A stretch of DNA of 64,000 nucleotides from Arthrobacter pascens (GCF_030816475.1 NZ_JAUSXF010000001.1:3534001-3598000); one strand, 5' to 3'; counted from the first letter of the stretch, positions 37,003-51,513 are shown. Notes: generated by a model from the sequence alone, not told the origin. Numbers and translations: made by a program.

Positions 37003-37828
37003 TGCCCGCCCGGCCAACGGCCCGCTGACCCTCTCCCCGGAACTCCGGGAGGCCCTCCGGCGCATCGCGCAGACGGAGCATCTCCTGGTGGCCATGGACT
37101 TCGACGGCACCATCTCCCCCATCGTTGACCATGCCGAGGACGCCCGGCCGCTTCCGCGCTCCGCAGCCGCCTTCGCCGGGCTGGCCGCCCTTCCGCGGAC
37201 GACGACGGCACTCATCTCCGGGCGGGCCCTCGCGAGCCTGCGGGCGGTGGCTTCGCCACCGGTGGACACGCTGCTGATCGGCAGCCACGGCGCGGAAGCC
37301 TGGTTGGGCCCCGGCTCCGCCGAGTTGACGCTGGACGACGGGCAGAAGGCCATGCTCGCCGAGGTCCGCGGCATTCTCGAAGAGATCGTGGAGCAGGCAC
37401 CTGGCACCCTCCTGGAAGACAAACCTGCCGGCGTGGTCCTGCACACCCGGCTCGCGGCCGATGACGTAGCAGAAGACGCTGTGGCAGCGGCCCGCGCCGT
37501 CCTGCAGGACCGCAGGGGCGTTTTCCTGAAGAACGGCAAACGGGTCCTGGAGACTTCGGTGGTCAACGCTTCCAAGGGCGAGGGCGTGACCTTCCTGCGG
37601 CAGATCACCGGCGCCACGGCCGTGCTGTTCGCCGGGGATGACACCACCGACGAGGACGCCCTGGCGCGCCTGGAACCCGGCGATGTGGGTGTCAAGGTGG
37701 GGCTTGACTTCACCCAGGCGCAGTTCCGCATTGAGGCCCCCGTCCATGTGGCTGAGCTGCTGGAAACCCTGCTGCAGGAACGCAGCCTCGTGGTGGCAGA
37801 GGAAGAGTCCGGGAGATCCGGCGGGTAG
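36992..37828 (+). CDS. otsB: Trehalose-6-phosphate phosphatase
   Basis: 278 residues, HAD superfamily. The nucleophile Asp36 and Asp38 lie in AMDFDGTISPIVDH; motif II is TALISGRAL; the late acidic motif is AVLFAGDDTTDEDAL near residue 215. It dephosphorylates trehalose-6-phosphate to trehalose. Translation is coupled to otsA (11-bp overlap). The trehalose can feed TreS and the GlgE pathway encoded 20 kb away. Confidence 0.95.
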
Positions 37829-37942
37829 CCGAACTTGACCAGGCTCACATGTGACGTTTGTAACATTTAGGTGGAAAGCCCATTCGTCTGACATACTCTG
37901 GGGTGTGATGTGGCGCACAAGTACCGTGCGGCGTCACGCGAT

Positions 37943-37966
37943 ACTCTCCGGCTTCGGCCGGGGAGT
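37943..37966 (+). other. UUCG-capped hairpin in the ugpC leader
   Basis: ACTCTCCGGC (37943-37952), loop TTCG, GCCGGGGAGT (37957-37966): a 10-bp stem with one G-U pair and the very stable cUUCGg loop, 92 bp before the ABC ATPase start. No T-run follows. The remaining leader between otsB and this gene (229 bp in all) shows no open frame of note. Confidence 0.55.
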
Positions 37967-38057
37967 GCGCGGCTGCAATGCCGCGGATAACTGAATTACA
38001 TGAACCATTCACAACGGATCGTCCGGCACGTACCTGCCGGTGAAGGGATTGATAACT

Positions 38058-39140
38058 GTGGCAACAGTTACTTTTGATAACGCTACGCGTCTGTACCCGG
38101 GCACAGAGAAGCCCGCTGTTGACAAGCTCAACATTGATATCGCCGATGGCGAATTCCTGGTCCTCGTTGGACCCTCCGGCTGCGGTAAGTCCACCTCACT
38201 GCGAATGCTCGCAGGCCTTGAGGATGTCAACGCCGGCCGTATCCTCATTGGCGACCGCGATGTCACCGACGTTCCCCCGAAGGACCGCGACATCGCCATG
38301 GTTTTCCAGAACTACGCTCTATACCCGCACATGACGGTGGCGGACAACATGGGCTTCGCCCTGAAGATCGCAGGCGTCAGCAAGGAAGAGCGTGCAGAGC
38401 GCGTCCGTGAAGCCGCGAAGCTTCTGGACCTCGAGCCTTACCTGGACCGCAAGCCGAAGGCACTCTCCGGCGGTCAGCGCCAGCGTGTGGCCATGGGCCG
38501 CGCAATCGTCCGTAACCCGCAGGTCTTCCTCATGGATGAGCCGCTCTCCAACCTGGACGCCAAGCTCCGTGTCCAGACGCGTACGCAGATCGCATCCCTG
38601 ACCCGCCGCCTTGGTGTCACCACCGTTTACGTGACGCACGACCAGGTCGAGGCCATGACCATGGGTGACCGCGTTGCAGTCCTCAAGGACGGCCTGCTGA
38701 TGCAGGTGGACACCCCGCGTAACCTGTACGACAAGCCCAAGAACGTTTTCGTTGCCGGCTTCATCGGCTCCCCCGCCATGAACCTGCTCGAACTCCCGGT
38801 CGTCGACGGCGGCGTCCAGTTCGGCGGAACGGTCTACCCTGTTCCGCGCAACGTCCTTGAAGAAGCACACGGCAGCACCGTCACCCTGGGCTCACGCCCG
38901 GAGGACCTGGAGACGGCCCCGGCCGGCGAAGGCCTCAAGGTCGAAGTTGACGTTGTTGAAGAGCTGGGTGCCGACGCATACGTCTACGGCCACACCACGC
39001 TGGACGGCAAGGACCACGACATCGTGGCACGCGTCGACGGACGCCGCCCCCCGATGAAGGGTGAGATCATCTACGTCCGCCCGCAGTCGGGCCACGTGCA
39101 CCTGTTCGACACGAAGACCGGCCTGCGCCTGGGCGACTAG
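38058..39140 (+). CDS. ugpC: Sugar ABC transporter ATP-binding protein, UgpC/MsmK family
   Basis: 360 residues from the GTG at 38058 (M-ATVTFDNATRLYPG); AAGGGA lies 9 nt upstream. Walker A GPSGCGKST, Q-loop VFQNYALYPHMTV, signature LSGGQRQRVAMGRA, Walker B VFLMDEPLSNLD, switch THDQ, then the C-terminal MalK-like regulatory OB domain. It has no permease or binding protein beside it. Such orphan ATPases (MsiK in Streptomyces) power several sugar importers. Its codons favour T and C ends more than its neighbours, which suggests strong expression. Confidence 0.93.
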   Translation: MATVTFDNATRLYPGTEKPAVDKLNIDIADGEFLVLVGPSGCGKSTSLRMLAGLEDVNAGRILIGDRDVTDVPPKDRDIAMVFQNYALYPHMTVADNMGFALKIAGVSKEERAERVREAAKLLDLEPYLDRKPKALSGGQRQRVAMGRAIVRNPQVFLMDEPLSNLDAKLRVQTRTQIASLTRRLGVTTVYVTHDQVEAMTMGDRVAVLKDGLLMQVDTPRNLYDKPKNVFVAGFIGSPAMNLLELPVVDGGVQFGGTVYPVPRNVLEEAHGSTVTLGSRPEDLETAPAGEGLKVEVDVVEELGADAYVYGHTTLDGKDHDIVARVDGRRPPMKGEIIYVRPQSGHVHLFDTKTGLRLGD

Positions 39141-39149
39141 TCCCCGTAA

Positions 39150-39188
39150 CCGACGGCGGCCCCTCCTCATAGGACGGGCCGCCGTCGG
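39150..39188 (+). terminator. Terminator after ugpC
   Basis: CCGACGGCGGCCC (39150-39162) pairs perfectly with GGGCCGCCGTCGG (39176-39188), nine bases past the stop. Confidence 0.85.
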
Positions 39189-39248
39189 CGTTAACCCCAG
39201 GCAGCGCATGGTTTAGGCCGCCGCCCCGATGTACGGAAGAATTAACCC

Positions 39249-40667
39249 ATGACCGAGGAAAACAGCGCCCAGTGGCACGACGAACCCACCGACTACGCGC
39301 AGATCGGCAAACTGCCCCGGTTTGAGGCGGCCAGCGCCAACGACGAGAAACTTTCCATGGTCTCCAGCTCGCTGAACATCACGGCTGCGGCTGCCGATCC
39401 TGAGCTCCTGGACCTGCCCTGGCACATTGCCCTGGAGGACTGGCCGGCCGAAAACCTCGCTGCCCTCCCCCGCGGCATCTCCCGTCACATCGTTCGGTTT
39501 GCCCACCTGGGTGGCTCGGTGATCGCCATCAAGGAAACATCTGAGCACGTGGCCCGGCACGAATATCACATGCTGCGCAAGCTTGCACGGCTGGACGTTC
39601 CCTGCGTGGAACCCGTCGCCGTCATCACCGGCCGCACCACTCCGGACGGCCGGCCGCTGAACCCTGTGCTGGTCACCCGGCACCTGAAGTTCTCCATGCC
39701 TTACCGGGCACTGTTCTCGCAGATGCTGCGCAAGGACACCCTGACCCGGCTCATCGATGCCCAGGCCCTCCTGATGGTCAGGTTGCACCTCATCGGCTTC
39801 TACTGGGGCGACGTCTCTCTGTCCAACACCTTGTTCCGCCGCGATGCCGGCGCCTTCGCCGCCTACCTCGTGGACGCCGAAACCGGCGAGTTGTATCCGG
39901 ACCTGTCCACCGGGCAGAGGGAGTACGATCTTGAGATCGCGCGCGTGAACATCGCCGGTGAGCTCATGGACCTGCTCGACGGGGGCCTGATTGAGGACAA
40001 GGTGGATCCTGTTGCCACCAGCGAGCTCATCATGGACAGCTACCGCCGCCTGTGGGCCGAGCTGACCGAAAAGGAATCCTTCGAACTCGGCGAGCGCTGG
40101 CGTGTAGGCGCCCGTATCCGGCGGCTGAACGAACTCGGCTTCGACGTCGAGGAATACGCCATCAAGACCACCCAGAACGGCTCAACCATCCAGCTCCAGC
40201 CCAAGGTGGTGGACGCAGGACACCACCAACGGCGGCTGCTGCGCCTGACCGGGCTGGATGCACAGGAGAACCAGGCCCGACGCCTGCTCAACGACATGGA
40301 CACCTTCCGTGCCGACAACAACCCGGACATGGACGAGGAATACAGCGCCCACCTGTGGGTCAGCCAGATCTTCGAACCGATCGTCCGTTCCATTCCGCGG
40401 GACCTCTCCGGCAAGCTCGAACCGGCGGAAGCCGTGCACGAGGTACTGGAGCACCGGTGGTACATGTCCGAAAAGCAGGAACGGCACATCCCCCTTGCGG
40501 AAGCAGTGCAGTCCTACATCGACTCCATCCTTCGCCACCGCCGGGACGAGGCCGCAATCATGCTCAATCCCGACACCCAGCTGCTCAAGATCCTGGAAGT
40601 GGAGACCGAGGAGTCAAGGTACGGCGGCGACGAATCGATCGACGAGTACCCGGACGTAGACGACTAA
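39249..40667 (+). CDS. DUF4032 protein with kinase-like N-terminal domain
   Basis: 472 residues. The N-terminal half has the look of a small protein-kinase or lipopolysaccharide-kinase fold: a VIAIKETSEHVARHEYHML segment with a possible ATP-anchoring Lys, and LIGFYWGDVSLSNTLFRRDA with the Asp-x-x-x-x-Asn pattern near residue 195, then AYLVDAETGEL. The C-terminal half (about 230-440) is the DUF4032 helical domain; the tail is acidic. The family is widespread in actinobacteria and of unknown function. It stands alone between two terminated units. Confidence 0.85.
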   Translation: MTEENSAQWHDEPTDYAQIGKLPRFEAASANDEKLSMVSSSLNITAAAADPELLDLPWHIALEDWPAENLAALPRGISRHIVRFAHLGGSVIAIKETSEHVARHEYHMLRKLARLDVPCVEPVAVITGRTTPDGRPLNPVLVTRHLKFSMPYRALFSQMLRKDTLTRLIDAQALLMVRLHLIGFYWGDVSLSNTLFRRDAGAFAAYLVDAETGELYPDLSTGQREYDLEIARVNIAGELMDLLDGGLIEDKVDPVATSELIMDSYRRLWAELTEKESFELGERWRVGARIRRLNELGFDVEEYAIKTTQNGSTIQLQPKVVDAGHHQRRLLRLTGLDAQENQARRLLNDMDTFRADNNPDMDEEYSAHLWVSQIFEPIVRSIPRDLSGKLEPAEAVHEVLEHRWYMSEKQERHIPLAEAVQSYIDSILRHRRDEAAIMLNPDTQLLKILEVETEESRYGGDESIDEYPDVDD

Positions 40668-40688
40668 GCGCACCCCCGCCCAACCAGG

Positions 40689-42059
40689 CTAGATTGCCTT
40701 GCCCGGGTTCAGGATGCCGGCAGGGTCAAAGAGCCGCTTGATCCTGCGCTGCAGTTCCCTGACGGGCTCCGGCTGTTCCAGGCCGAGCCAGCGCAGCTTG
40801 TACTGTCCTACGCCGTGTTCGCCGGTGATGGTGCCGCCCATCTCCAGGGCAGTGGCGATGGAGGCATCAAGCGCAAGGTTCAGCCTTTTCATGGCGTCTT
40901 CGTCAACGGCACGGTCCACCCGGTCGATCCAGAACGTGGGGTGCAGATTGCCGTCTCCGGCGTGCGCGACCACTTTCAGGTTCACCCCATAGGCTCCTGC
41001 CATTGCTTCCAGCGCCGCGATATAGTCCACGAGGCGTGAGCGGGGCACGGCAACGTCTTCGCCCACCCGGTATTCGTCATCGACCTCGGCACCCCGGCTG
41101 CTCCTCCGCAGCTCCACCAGCTGCTCCGCCTCGGCAGTGGACTCCGTGGTGACCAGGGCGCCGCCGGCAGCGAGGACCGTGCGGATCACGTCGGCTTCAG
41201 CGGCGGCGCCGAAGCCGTCAGTCTGGATCAGGAGAAGTGAGCGGCCGCGGGAACTCAGGTCCGAGCCGTGGAGGTCGTCGAGCTGGGCAAGCGTGCCGCC
41301 GTCGAGCAGTTCCATAATGGCCGGCTGGACACGGGCCCGGCCCACCGCCAGCACACCGGAGGCGGCCTGCCTGAAGTCGGGGTAGAACGCAGCAATGGTC
41401 TGCACGTCCCGCGGCAAGTACTTGAGCCGGACGGTCACACCCACCACAATCCCCAGCGTCCCTTCCGAACCAACAAAGAGCCCGGTCAGGTCATAGCCTG
41501 CGACGCCCTTGAACGTCCGGTGGCCTGTGTGGATCAGGGAACCGTCGGCCAGCACCACGTCCAGGGCGAGGACAGAATCCCTGGTGACGCCGTACTTGGC
41601 GCAGCGCAGCCCGCCCGCGTTGGTGGCAACGTTGCCTCCGATGGTGGAGATCCGGAAGCTGGCAGGGTCCGGCGCGAACATCAGCCCGTGCACTGCCGCT
41701 GCCTCGTTCAGGACTGCGTTCAGGACACCTGGCTCGACGACGGCGGTCTCGTCGTCCGGGTTCAGGTCCAGGATGCGGTTCATCCGTTCCAAGGACAGGA
41801 CCACCGAATTCCTGCTTGCATGCGCGCCGCCTGAAACGCCTGTTCCTGCGCCGCGAGCCACGACAGCTGTCCCCCGGTCCGCGCAGCTCCGCACCACAGC
41901 CTGCACATCCGCCACCGTTTCCGGGAAGACGACGGCGGCAGGCAGCTGGTAATCCAGGACAGGTGCCTGGTCCACCGCATACAAGGCGAGCAAGGCCTCG
42001 TCCGTGCTGACTTTGGCAAGCCCCAGCGCGCCTTCCAAGTCTTCAACTATGCTGCCCAC
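40689..42059 (-). CDS. FAD-linked oxidase, GlcD / D-lactate dehydrogenase type
   Basis: 456 residues from a GTG at 42059 chosen for the GGAGG site 5 nt upstream; a TTG-started longer frame to 42095 is less likely. The N-terminal FAD_binding_4 domain has VVARGAGTGVSGGAHASRNS, TIGGNVATNAGGLRCAKYGV and GSEGTLGIV; the C-terminal domain has VVAHAGDGNLHPTFW and GTITGEHGVGQYK. Enzymes of this group oxidise glycolate, D-lactate or other 2-hydroxy acids. No GlcE/GlcF partner is visible. It is divergent from the alpha-glucosidase gene. Confidence 0.9.
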   Translation of the reverse strand: MGSIVEDLEGALGLAKVSTDEALLALYAVDQAPVLDYQLPAAVVFPETVADVQAVVRSCADRGTAVVARGAGTGVSGGAHASRNSVVLSLERMNRILDLNPDDETAVVEPGVLNAVLNEAAAVHGLMFAPDPASFRISTIGGNVATNAGGLRCAKYGVTRDSVLALDVVLADGSLIHTGHRTFKGVAGYDLTGLFVGSEGTLGIVVGVTVRLKYLPRDVQTIAAFYPDFRQAASGVLAVGRARVQPAIMELLDGGTLAQLDDLHGSDLSSRGRSLLLIQTDGFGAAAEADVIRTVLAAGGALVTTESTAEAEQLVELRRSSRGAEVDDEYRVGEDVAVPRSRLVDYIAALEAMAGAYGVNLKVVAHAGDGNLHPTFWIDRVDRAVDEDAMKRLNLALDASIATALEMGGTITGEHGVGQYKLRWLGLEQPEPVRELQRRIKRLFDPAGILNPGKAI

Positions 42060-42147
42060 GCAGCCTCCAGTTCCGTCGTCGCATCTGTTCGCCAAGTCTA
42101 GGCGGACACCTGGACGAGCGCTGGAGGCACTCGCGCTCAGCTATTTT

Positions 42148-42228
42148 TGGAAGCGCTTCCATACTGCTATTTCGTCTAATCATTTGACTATCAGCACCCT
42201 TTGTGTCATATGACTGGAAGCGTTTTCA
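42148..42228 (+). promoter_or_regulatory. LacI-type operators and promoter of the alpha-glucosidase unit
   Basis: Two sites: TGGAAGCGCTTCCA, a perfect 14-bp palindrome (42148-42161), and TGGAAGCGTTTTCA (42215-42228). Between them lie TTGACT (42184-42189) and CATATG (42207-42212) with a 17-bp spacer, so the second operator covers the predicted start of transcription. The two sites are 67 bp apart centre to centre. The LacI protein of this unit is the likely binder. Confidence 0.8.
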
Positions 42229-42260
42229 TTTTTGCGCTAGCGCGTCCTAAACTCGTCTCC

Positions 42261-43992
42261 ATGTCCGTTGAAACAGTGATCTCCGCCACAGCACCATTGA
42301 CAGGCCCGCTGACCCTCATCCATGATGCGGACAAGGCTCCCGGCTGGTGGCGCTCGGCCGTCATCTACCAGGTGTATCCCCGGTCATTCCGCGACCTCAA
42401 CGGCGACGGCATCGGAGACATTGCAGGCATAACCCAGGAACTGCACCAGCTAGCAGAATTGGATGTGGACGCCGTCTGGCTGTCCCCCTTCTACCGGTCC
42501 CCGCAGCGCGACGCCGGTTACGACGTCAGCGACTACTGCGACGTGGACCCGATCTTCGGCACTTTGGGCGACTTCGACGTCATGATGGCCGAGGCAAACC
42601 GCCTGGGCCTGAGAGTCATTGTGGACCTTGTTCCCAACCATTGCTCGGCCCAGCACGTGGCGTTTCAGGCCGCCCTCGCCGCGCCGGCAGGCAGCCCCGA
42701 ACGGGATCTGTTTATTTTCCGCGACGGGCAGGGCCCCGATGGCCACGAACCGCCCAACAACTGGCAGTCCCACTTCGGCGGTCCGGCGTGGACCCGCACA
42801 GTCGGAGCGGATGGCCGGCCGGGCCAGTGGTACCTGCATCTCTTTGATTCCTCGCAACCCGACTTCAACTGGGACAACCCCGCCGTCCACGCTGAATTTG
42901 AACGGGTGCTCCGTTTCTGGCTGGACCGCGGCGTTTCCGGCTTCCGCGTGGACGTGGCCCATGCCCTGGTCAAGGCCCCCGGGCTCCCGGAATGGGGGCG
43001 GCAGGGCTGACGGCAGCAGCTCGGACGGCTTCCCGGGCCATGAGGCCCCCATGTTCGGCCAGCCTGCCCTGCATGACATCTTCCGTGCCTGGCGCCTGAT
43101 CCTTGACGAGTATGGTCCGGACCGCATCCTGTGTGCCGAAGCCAACGTCGATCCATTGCCACGGCTGGCGGATTGGGTAAGGCCCGACGAAATGCATCAG
43201 GCCTTTAACTTCCCCTACCTGCATGCCGGGCTCGACGTCTGGCGTCTGCGGTCCGTCATCACCGATTCGCTGACTTCCCTGGATGCCGTAGGAGCACCAA
43301 GCACGTGGGTGCTTTCCAATCACGACGTCGTCCGGCATGCCTCCCGATTCGGCTACAACGGCCCCGGACCGCGCGACGGGGACGGCATTGGCCCCGCGGA
43401 CCCTCAGCCGGATACAACCCTCGGTCGCCGGCGTGCAGCCGCGGCCTCCATGTTCATGCTCGGGCTGCCAGGTGCCGCCTACCTGTACCAGGGTGAAGAG
43501 CTCGGCCTGCCGGACGGCATCGACATCCCGGAGGGCCTGCGGCAGGATCCGACGTTTGCGCGTACCGGCGGAACCCGGCTGGGACGCGACGGCTGCAGGG
43601 TGCCGCTCCCCTGGCGTGCCGCCGAGCGTCACAACGGTTTCGGTTCCGGCCAGGATCCCTGGCTTCCGCTGCCGGCGAGCTTCGCTGAACTGGCCAGGGA
43701 CACCCAGGCGGCGTCGCCGTCGTCGCATTTGTCCCTCTACCGGAAAATGCTGGCCCTTCGTCGGGAACTGGCCCTGGGCCGGGGATCTCTCGCTTGGGCA
43801 GAGGAATGGTGCACGGGCTCGTCGCTGGGCTATGTGAACGGCGCTACGCTGGTGCTTATGAACCTGAACCACGAACGCCTGGAGATGCCTGCGGGGGACG
43901 TCCTGGTCCGCAGCGCGGAACCAGACGCAGGGCACTTCCTGGCTTCCGGAGAAACCGTGTGGCTGCGGATCGATGGGAGCGGCGACGAGTAG
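42261..43992 (+). pseudogene. GH13 alpha-glucosidase, interrupted by a one-base frameshift
   Basis: The first frame (42261-43010) reads APGWWRSAVIYQVYPRSFRD, DAVWLSPFYRSPQRDAGYDV, IVDLVPNH and nucleophile region GVSGFRVDVAHAL, then stops. The second frame continues it exactly from about 42999: GGRADGSSSDGFPGHEAP, AEANVDPLPR (acid/base Glu), WVLSNHDVVRH (third catalytic Asp), through to 43992. Dropping one G from the run at 42994-42998 restores a normal 576-residue oligo-1,6- or alpha-glucosidase. All catalytic residues survive, so this is either a very recent mutation or a sequencing error in a G run. It is followed by its LacI regulator with a 1-bp overlap. Confidence 0.85.
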
Positions 43993-45035
43993 TGGGACTG
44001 GCGGGCATCAAGGACGTAGCAGACCGGGCAGGGCTGTCCATTGCCACGGTCTCCCGCGCGCTCAGTGGCAAGGCAAACGTTTCGCCCAAGAGCCGTCAGC
44101 TCGCGCAGGCAGCCGCGGAAGAACTCGGTTTTGTGCCGTCCTATCATGCCTCCAGCCTCGCCTCCGGCCGTAACCACAATGTGGGGCTGGTGGTCCCCTC
44201 GGTGCACCGCTGGTACTTTTCGTCCGTGATGGAGGGTGTGTCCGTCGCGCTGCTGGACGCCGGCTATGACCTGACGCTCTACAACGTGGGTTTTCAACCG
44301 GAACGCCGCCACAGCCTCCTGAACGACTTCCTGCTCCGCAAACGGCTGGACGCAGTGATTGCGGTGGCGCTGGTGCTCAGCGATAGCGAAATCAAGCAGC
44401 TGCATGCCATACACCGGCCGATTGTGGGAATTGGTGGCGCGTTGGAGGGTGCCTCAAGTATCCGAATCGATGACGCCCGGCTAGCCCGGATGGCAACCGA
44501 CCATCTCATCAACCTGGGTCACACTCGCATCGCCCACATGACCGGCCTCGCCGAGCTTAACCAGGACTTTAAGTTGCCCGGGATCCGGCAGGGCGGTTTT
44601 GAAGAAGCAATGAAAGCCGCCGGCCTCAGTGTCCGGCCGGAATGGCAGGTGTCAGCGGATTTCACCATCCAGGGCGCCTATGCCTGTGCCCGCCGCCTCC
44701 TTGGCACGGCCGAGCGCCCCACAGCGGTCTTTGCGGCGTCGGACGAGATGGGAATCGGCACTATTCTGGCCGCCCGCGATTTCGGCCTCCGCGTGCCCCA
44801 GGACCTTTCCGTGATCGGCATGGACGGACACGAACTGGGTGAAGTCTTCGGTTTGACCACCATTGACCAGGATGCGCGTGGCCAGGGCGCGCTCGCGGCC
44901 AAGCTGCTGCTTGAAAGGCTCGACCCCGGTGCCAAGCATGACGCCGGGCAAACTTCTGCGGTTCCCGCCACTGTGGACAGGGAGTACCGGACGGAATTCA
45001 TCATCCGGAGCAGCACAGCGGTACCGCCTGCCTAG
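43992..45035 (+). CDS. LacI family transcriptional regulator
   Basis: 347 residues from a GTG at 43992 that overlaps the glucosidase stop by one base. The N-terminal headpiece GIKDVADRAGLSIATVSRAL with SGKANVSPKSRQLAQAAAEE is followed by a periplasmic-binding-protein-like sugar domain (NVGLVVPSVHRWYFSSVMEG, FAASDEMGIGTILAARDFGL). It probably represses the alpha-glucosidase unit through the two TGGAAGCG sites. An alpha-glucoside inducer is inferred from context. Confidence 0.92.
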   Translation: MGLAGIKDVADRAGLSIATVSRALSGKANVSPKSRQLAQAAAEELGFVPSYHASSLASGRNHNVGLVVPSVHRWYFSSVMEGVSVALLDAGYDLTLYNVGFQPERRHSLLNDFLLRKRLDAVIAVALVLSDSEIKQLHAIHRPIVGIGGALEGASSIRIDDARLARMATDHLINLGHTRIAHMTGLAELNQDFKLPGIRQGGFEEAMKAAGLSVRPEWQVSADFTIQGAYACARRLLGTAERPTAVFAASDEMGIGTILAARDFGLRVPQDLSVIGMDGHELGEVFGLTTIDQDARGQGALAAKLLLERLDPGAKHDAGQTSAVPATVDREYRTEFIIRSSTAVPPA

Positions 45036-45541
45036 GCTGGTTTCCCTTCGGGGACCGTTCCGCCCATGAACCGAACATAGCGGCTGAGGACGTCCGGCCA
45101 GTCCGCTGCATAGGCCGCGCGCGTTGCCGATGGATCCTCGGCACCCTCCCAGCCGTCATGGACCAGCCTGATCTCGGTCCCGGACTCCACGGCCCTGAAG
45201 GCCACGCGTAGCTCCGTGGACCAGAGCGCGGTGGTTCCGGGGTGCCAGGTGGCATGGAAGGACAGTGGCGGCTGCCAGTCATCGATGGTGCCCCAGATGG
45301 TTGTCCTGCCATCCTCAGCTGTCTCAAGGATCAGGTTCTCTTCGAACTCCACATAGGAACCTGCCCCGTAGACGCCGTGCGATTCCAGGGGCCACCACAA
45401 ATGGGTGTGATCGGTGAAGCCCGCGAACGCCTGGACAACTGATCCAGGAACGGTCACCGTGCAGATCACCGGTCCCAGGTCATCCCGCGACTCGGCAGGG
45501 TCCGGGATGGAATCATCCGCATGGCTGAAGAGGCTGTTCAT
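45032..45541 (-). CDS. SRPBCC (START-like) domain protein
   Basis: 169 residues from the ATG at 45541; a longer frame reaches 45577. One START-like domain: VICTVTVPGSVVQAFAGFTD, HTHLWWPLESHGVYG, GTIDDWQPPLSFHATWHPG, ending in VLSRYVRFMGG. It belongs to the AHSA1-related group with no assigned reaction. Its stop overlaps the stop of the convergent lacI gene by 4 bp. Confidence 0.85.
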   Translation of the reverse strand: MNSLFSHADDSIPDPAESRDDLGPVICTVTVPGSVVQAFAGFTDHTHLWWPLESHGVYGAGSYVEFEENLILETAEDGRTTIWGTIDDWQPPLSFHATWHPGTTALWSTELRVAFRAVESGTEIRLVHDGWEGAEDPSATRAAYAADWPDVLSRYVRFMGGTVPEGKPA

Positions 45542-45586
45542 GGACGTCAACTCTACCCGCCGCGCCGAACGTCGCACCCGTCCCCC

Positions 45587-45682
45587 GACGCTTCCTCAGG
45601 TCCTGCAGGGTTTATCCCGACGCTTCCTCACATCCTGCAGGAAACCGGGGGATGCTCTCTCAGTTTGTGTTGGTAGGGCTCG
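45587..45682. repeat. 32-bp-period tandem repeat near the rRNA operon
   Basis: GACGCTTCCTCA occurs at 45587 and 45619, and the variant GATGCTCTCTCA at 45651: three units spaced exactly 32 bp. The first two also share TCCTGCAGG. The reverse complement (TGAGGAAGCGTC with AAACCCTGC) matches the repeat at 7975-8024. Confidence 0.65.
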
Positions 45683-45744
45683 ACGGCGGTGCTGGCCGGG
45701 TTGTGGGGGGGGGTGTTGTCTTGTGGTTTGGTTGTTAAATGCGT

Positions 45745-45772
45745 CAGGCCCCGACGTGATTGTCGGGGCCTG
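45745..45772 (-). terminator. rRNA operon terminator
   Basis: CAGGCCCCGAC (45745-45755) pairs perfectly with GTCGGGGCCTG (45762-45772), 13 bp past the 5S gene on the minus strand. The minus-strand sequence after the stem reads ACGCATTTAAC. Confidence 0.85.
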
Positions 45773-45784
45773 AGCCTAAATAGT

Positions 45785-45902
45785 GTCCGGCGGTGACCTA
45801 CTCTCCCACACCCTCCCGGGTGCAGTACCATCGGCGCTGTGGGTCTTAGCTTCCGGGTTCGGAATGGGACCGGGCGTTTCCCCCACGCTATGACCGCCGT
45901 AA
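45785..45902 (-). rRNA. rrf: 5S ribosomal RNA
   Basis: About 118 nt. On the minus strand it opens TTACGGCGGTCATAGCG and closes GGTCACCGCCGG, whose ends pair; the internal CGAACCCGGAAGCTAAGAC is universal 5S sequence. Ends are estimated to within a few bases. Confidence 0.95.
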
Positions 45903-46047
45903 CCCTTGTACCCGGACCCGTTGGCTGTGCCGCGGGGTTGGGAAATCTTGTGGTTACAACATTCGTGCCCGTGTTAAGGGGCAGTTGTGGTGTTGTTATG
46001 TAGTTGTGGTTTTGTTCCCTGCAACTAACCGGTTTGGTTTGTTGTTT

Positions 46048-46073
46048 GGGAACCACATAGTGGACGCAAGCAG
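46048..46073 (-). other. 23S processing-stem, 3' side
   Basis: The plus strand reads GGGAACCACATAGTGGACGC here. The minus-strand spacer upstream of 23S (49411-49440) carries GAGAACTACATAGTGGACGC. In the transcript the two would pair over about 24 nt with G-U pairs, looping out 23S rRNA as an RNase III-type stem. Confidence 0.6.
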
Positions 46074-46136
46074 TCTTGTTTCTTTTTACCAGCCCCGTGG
46101 TGCAAACGCTTTTGAAGTTCGTTTGCGGGGTGGTGT

Positions 46137-51361
<5,225 letters not shown>

Positions 51362-51513
51362 AAGTAAAACAAAAACGAAAACAACATGGAAACCACGGGA
51401 AAACGCGGCAACCACACTGCAAAAATTTGAAACCAGCTGTAAAAACCAGACCCAACCACGAGGTGGCGGACCCGGCCAAAACAACCAATCAAAAAACAAT
51501 TGGTATCAACAAA

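Noticed and set aside
45587..45682. Possible CRISPR array from 32-bp spacing
   Set aside because: The 32 bp is the whole unit, only three units exist, the units degrade within themselves, and there are no cas genes in the window.
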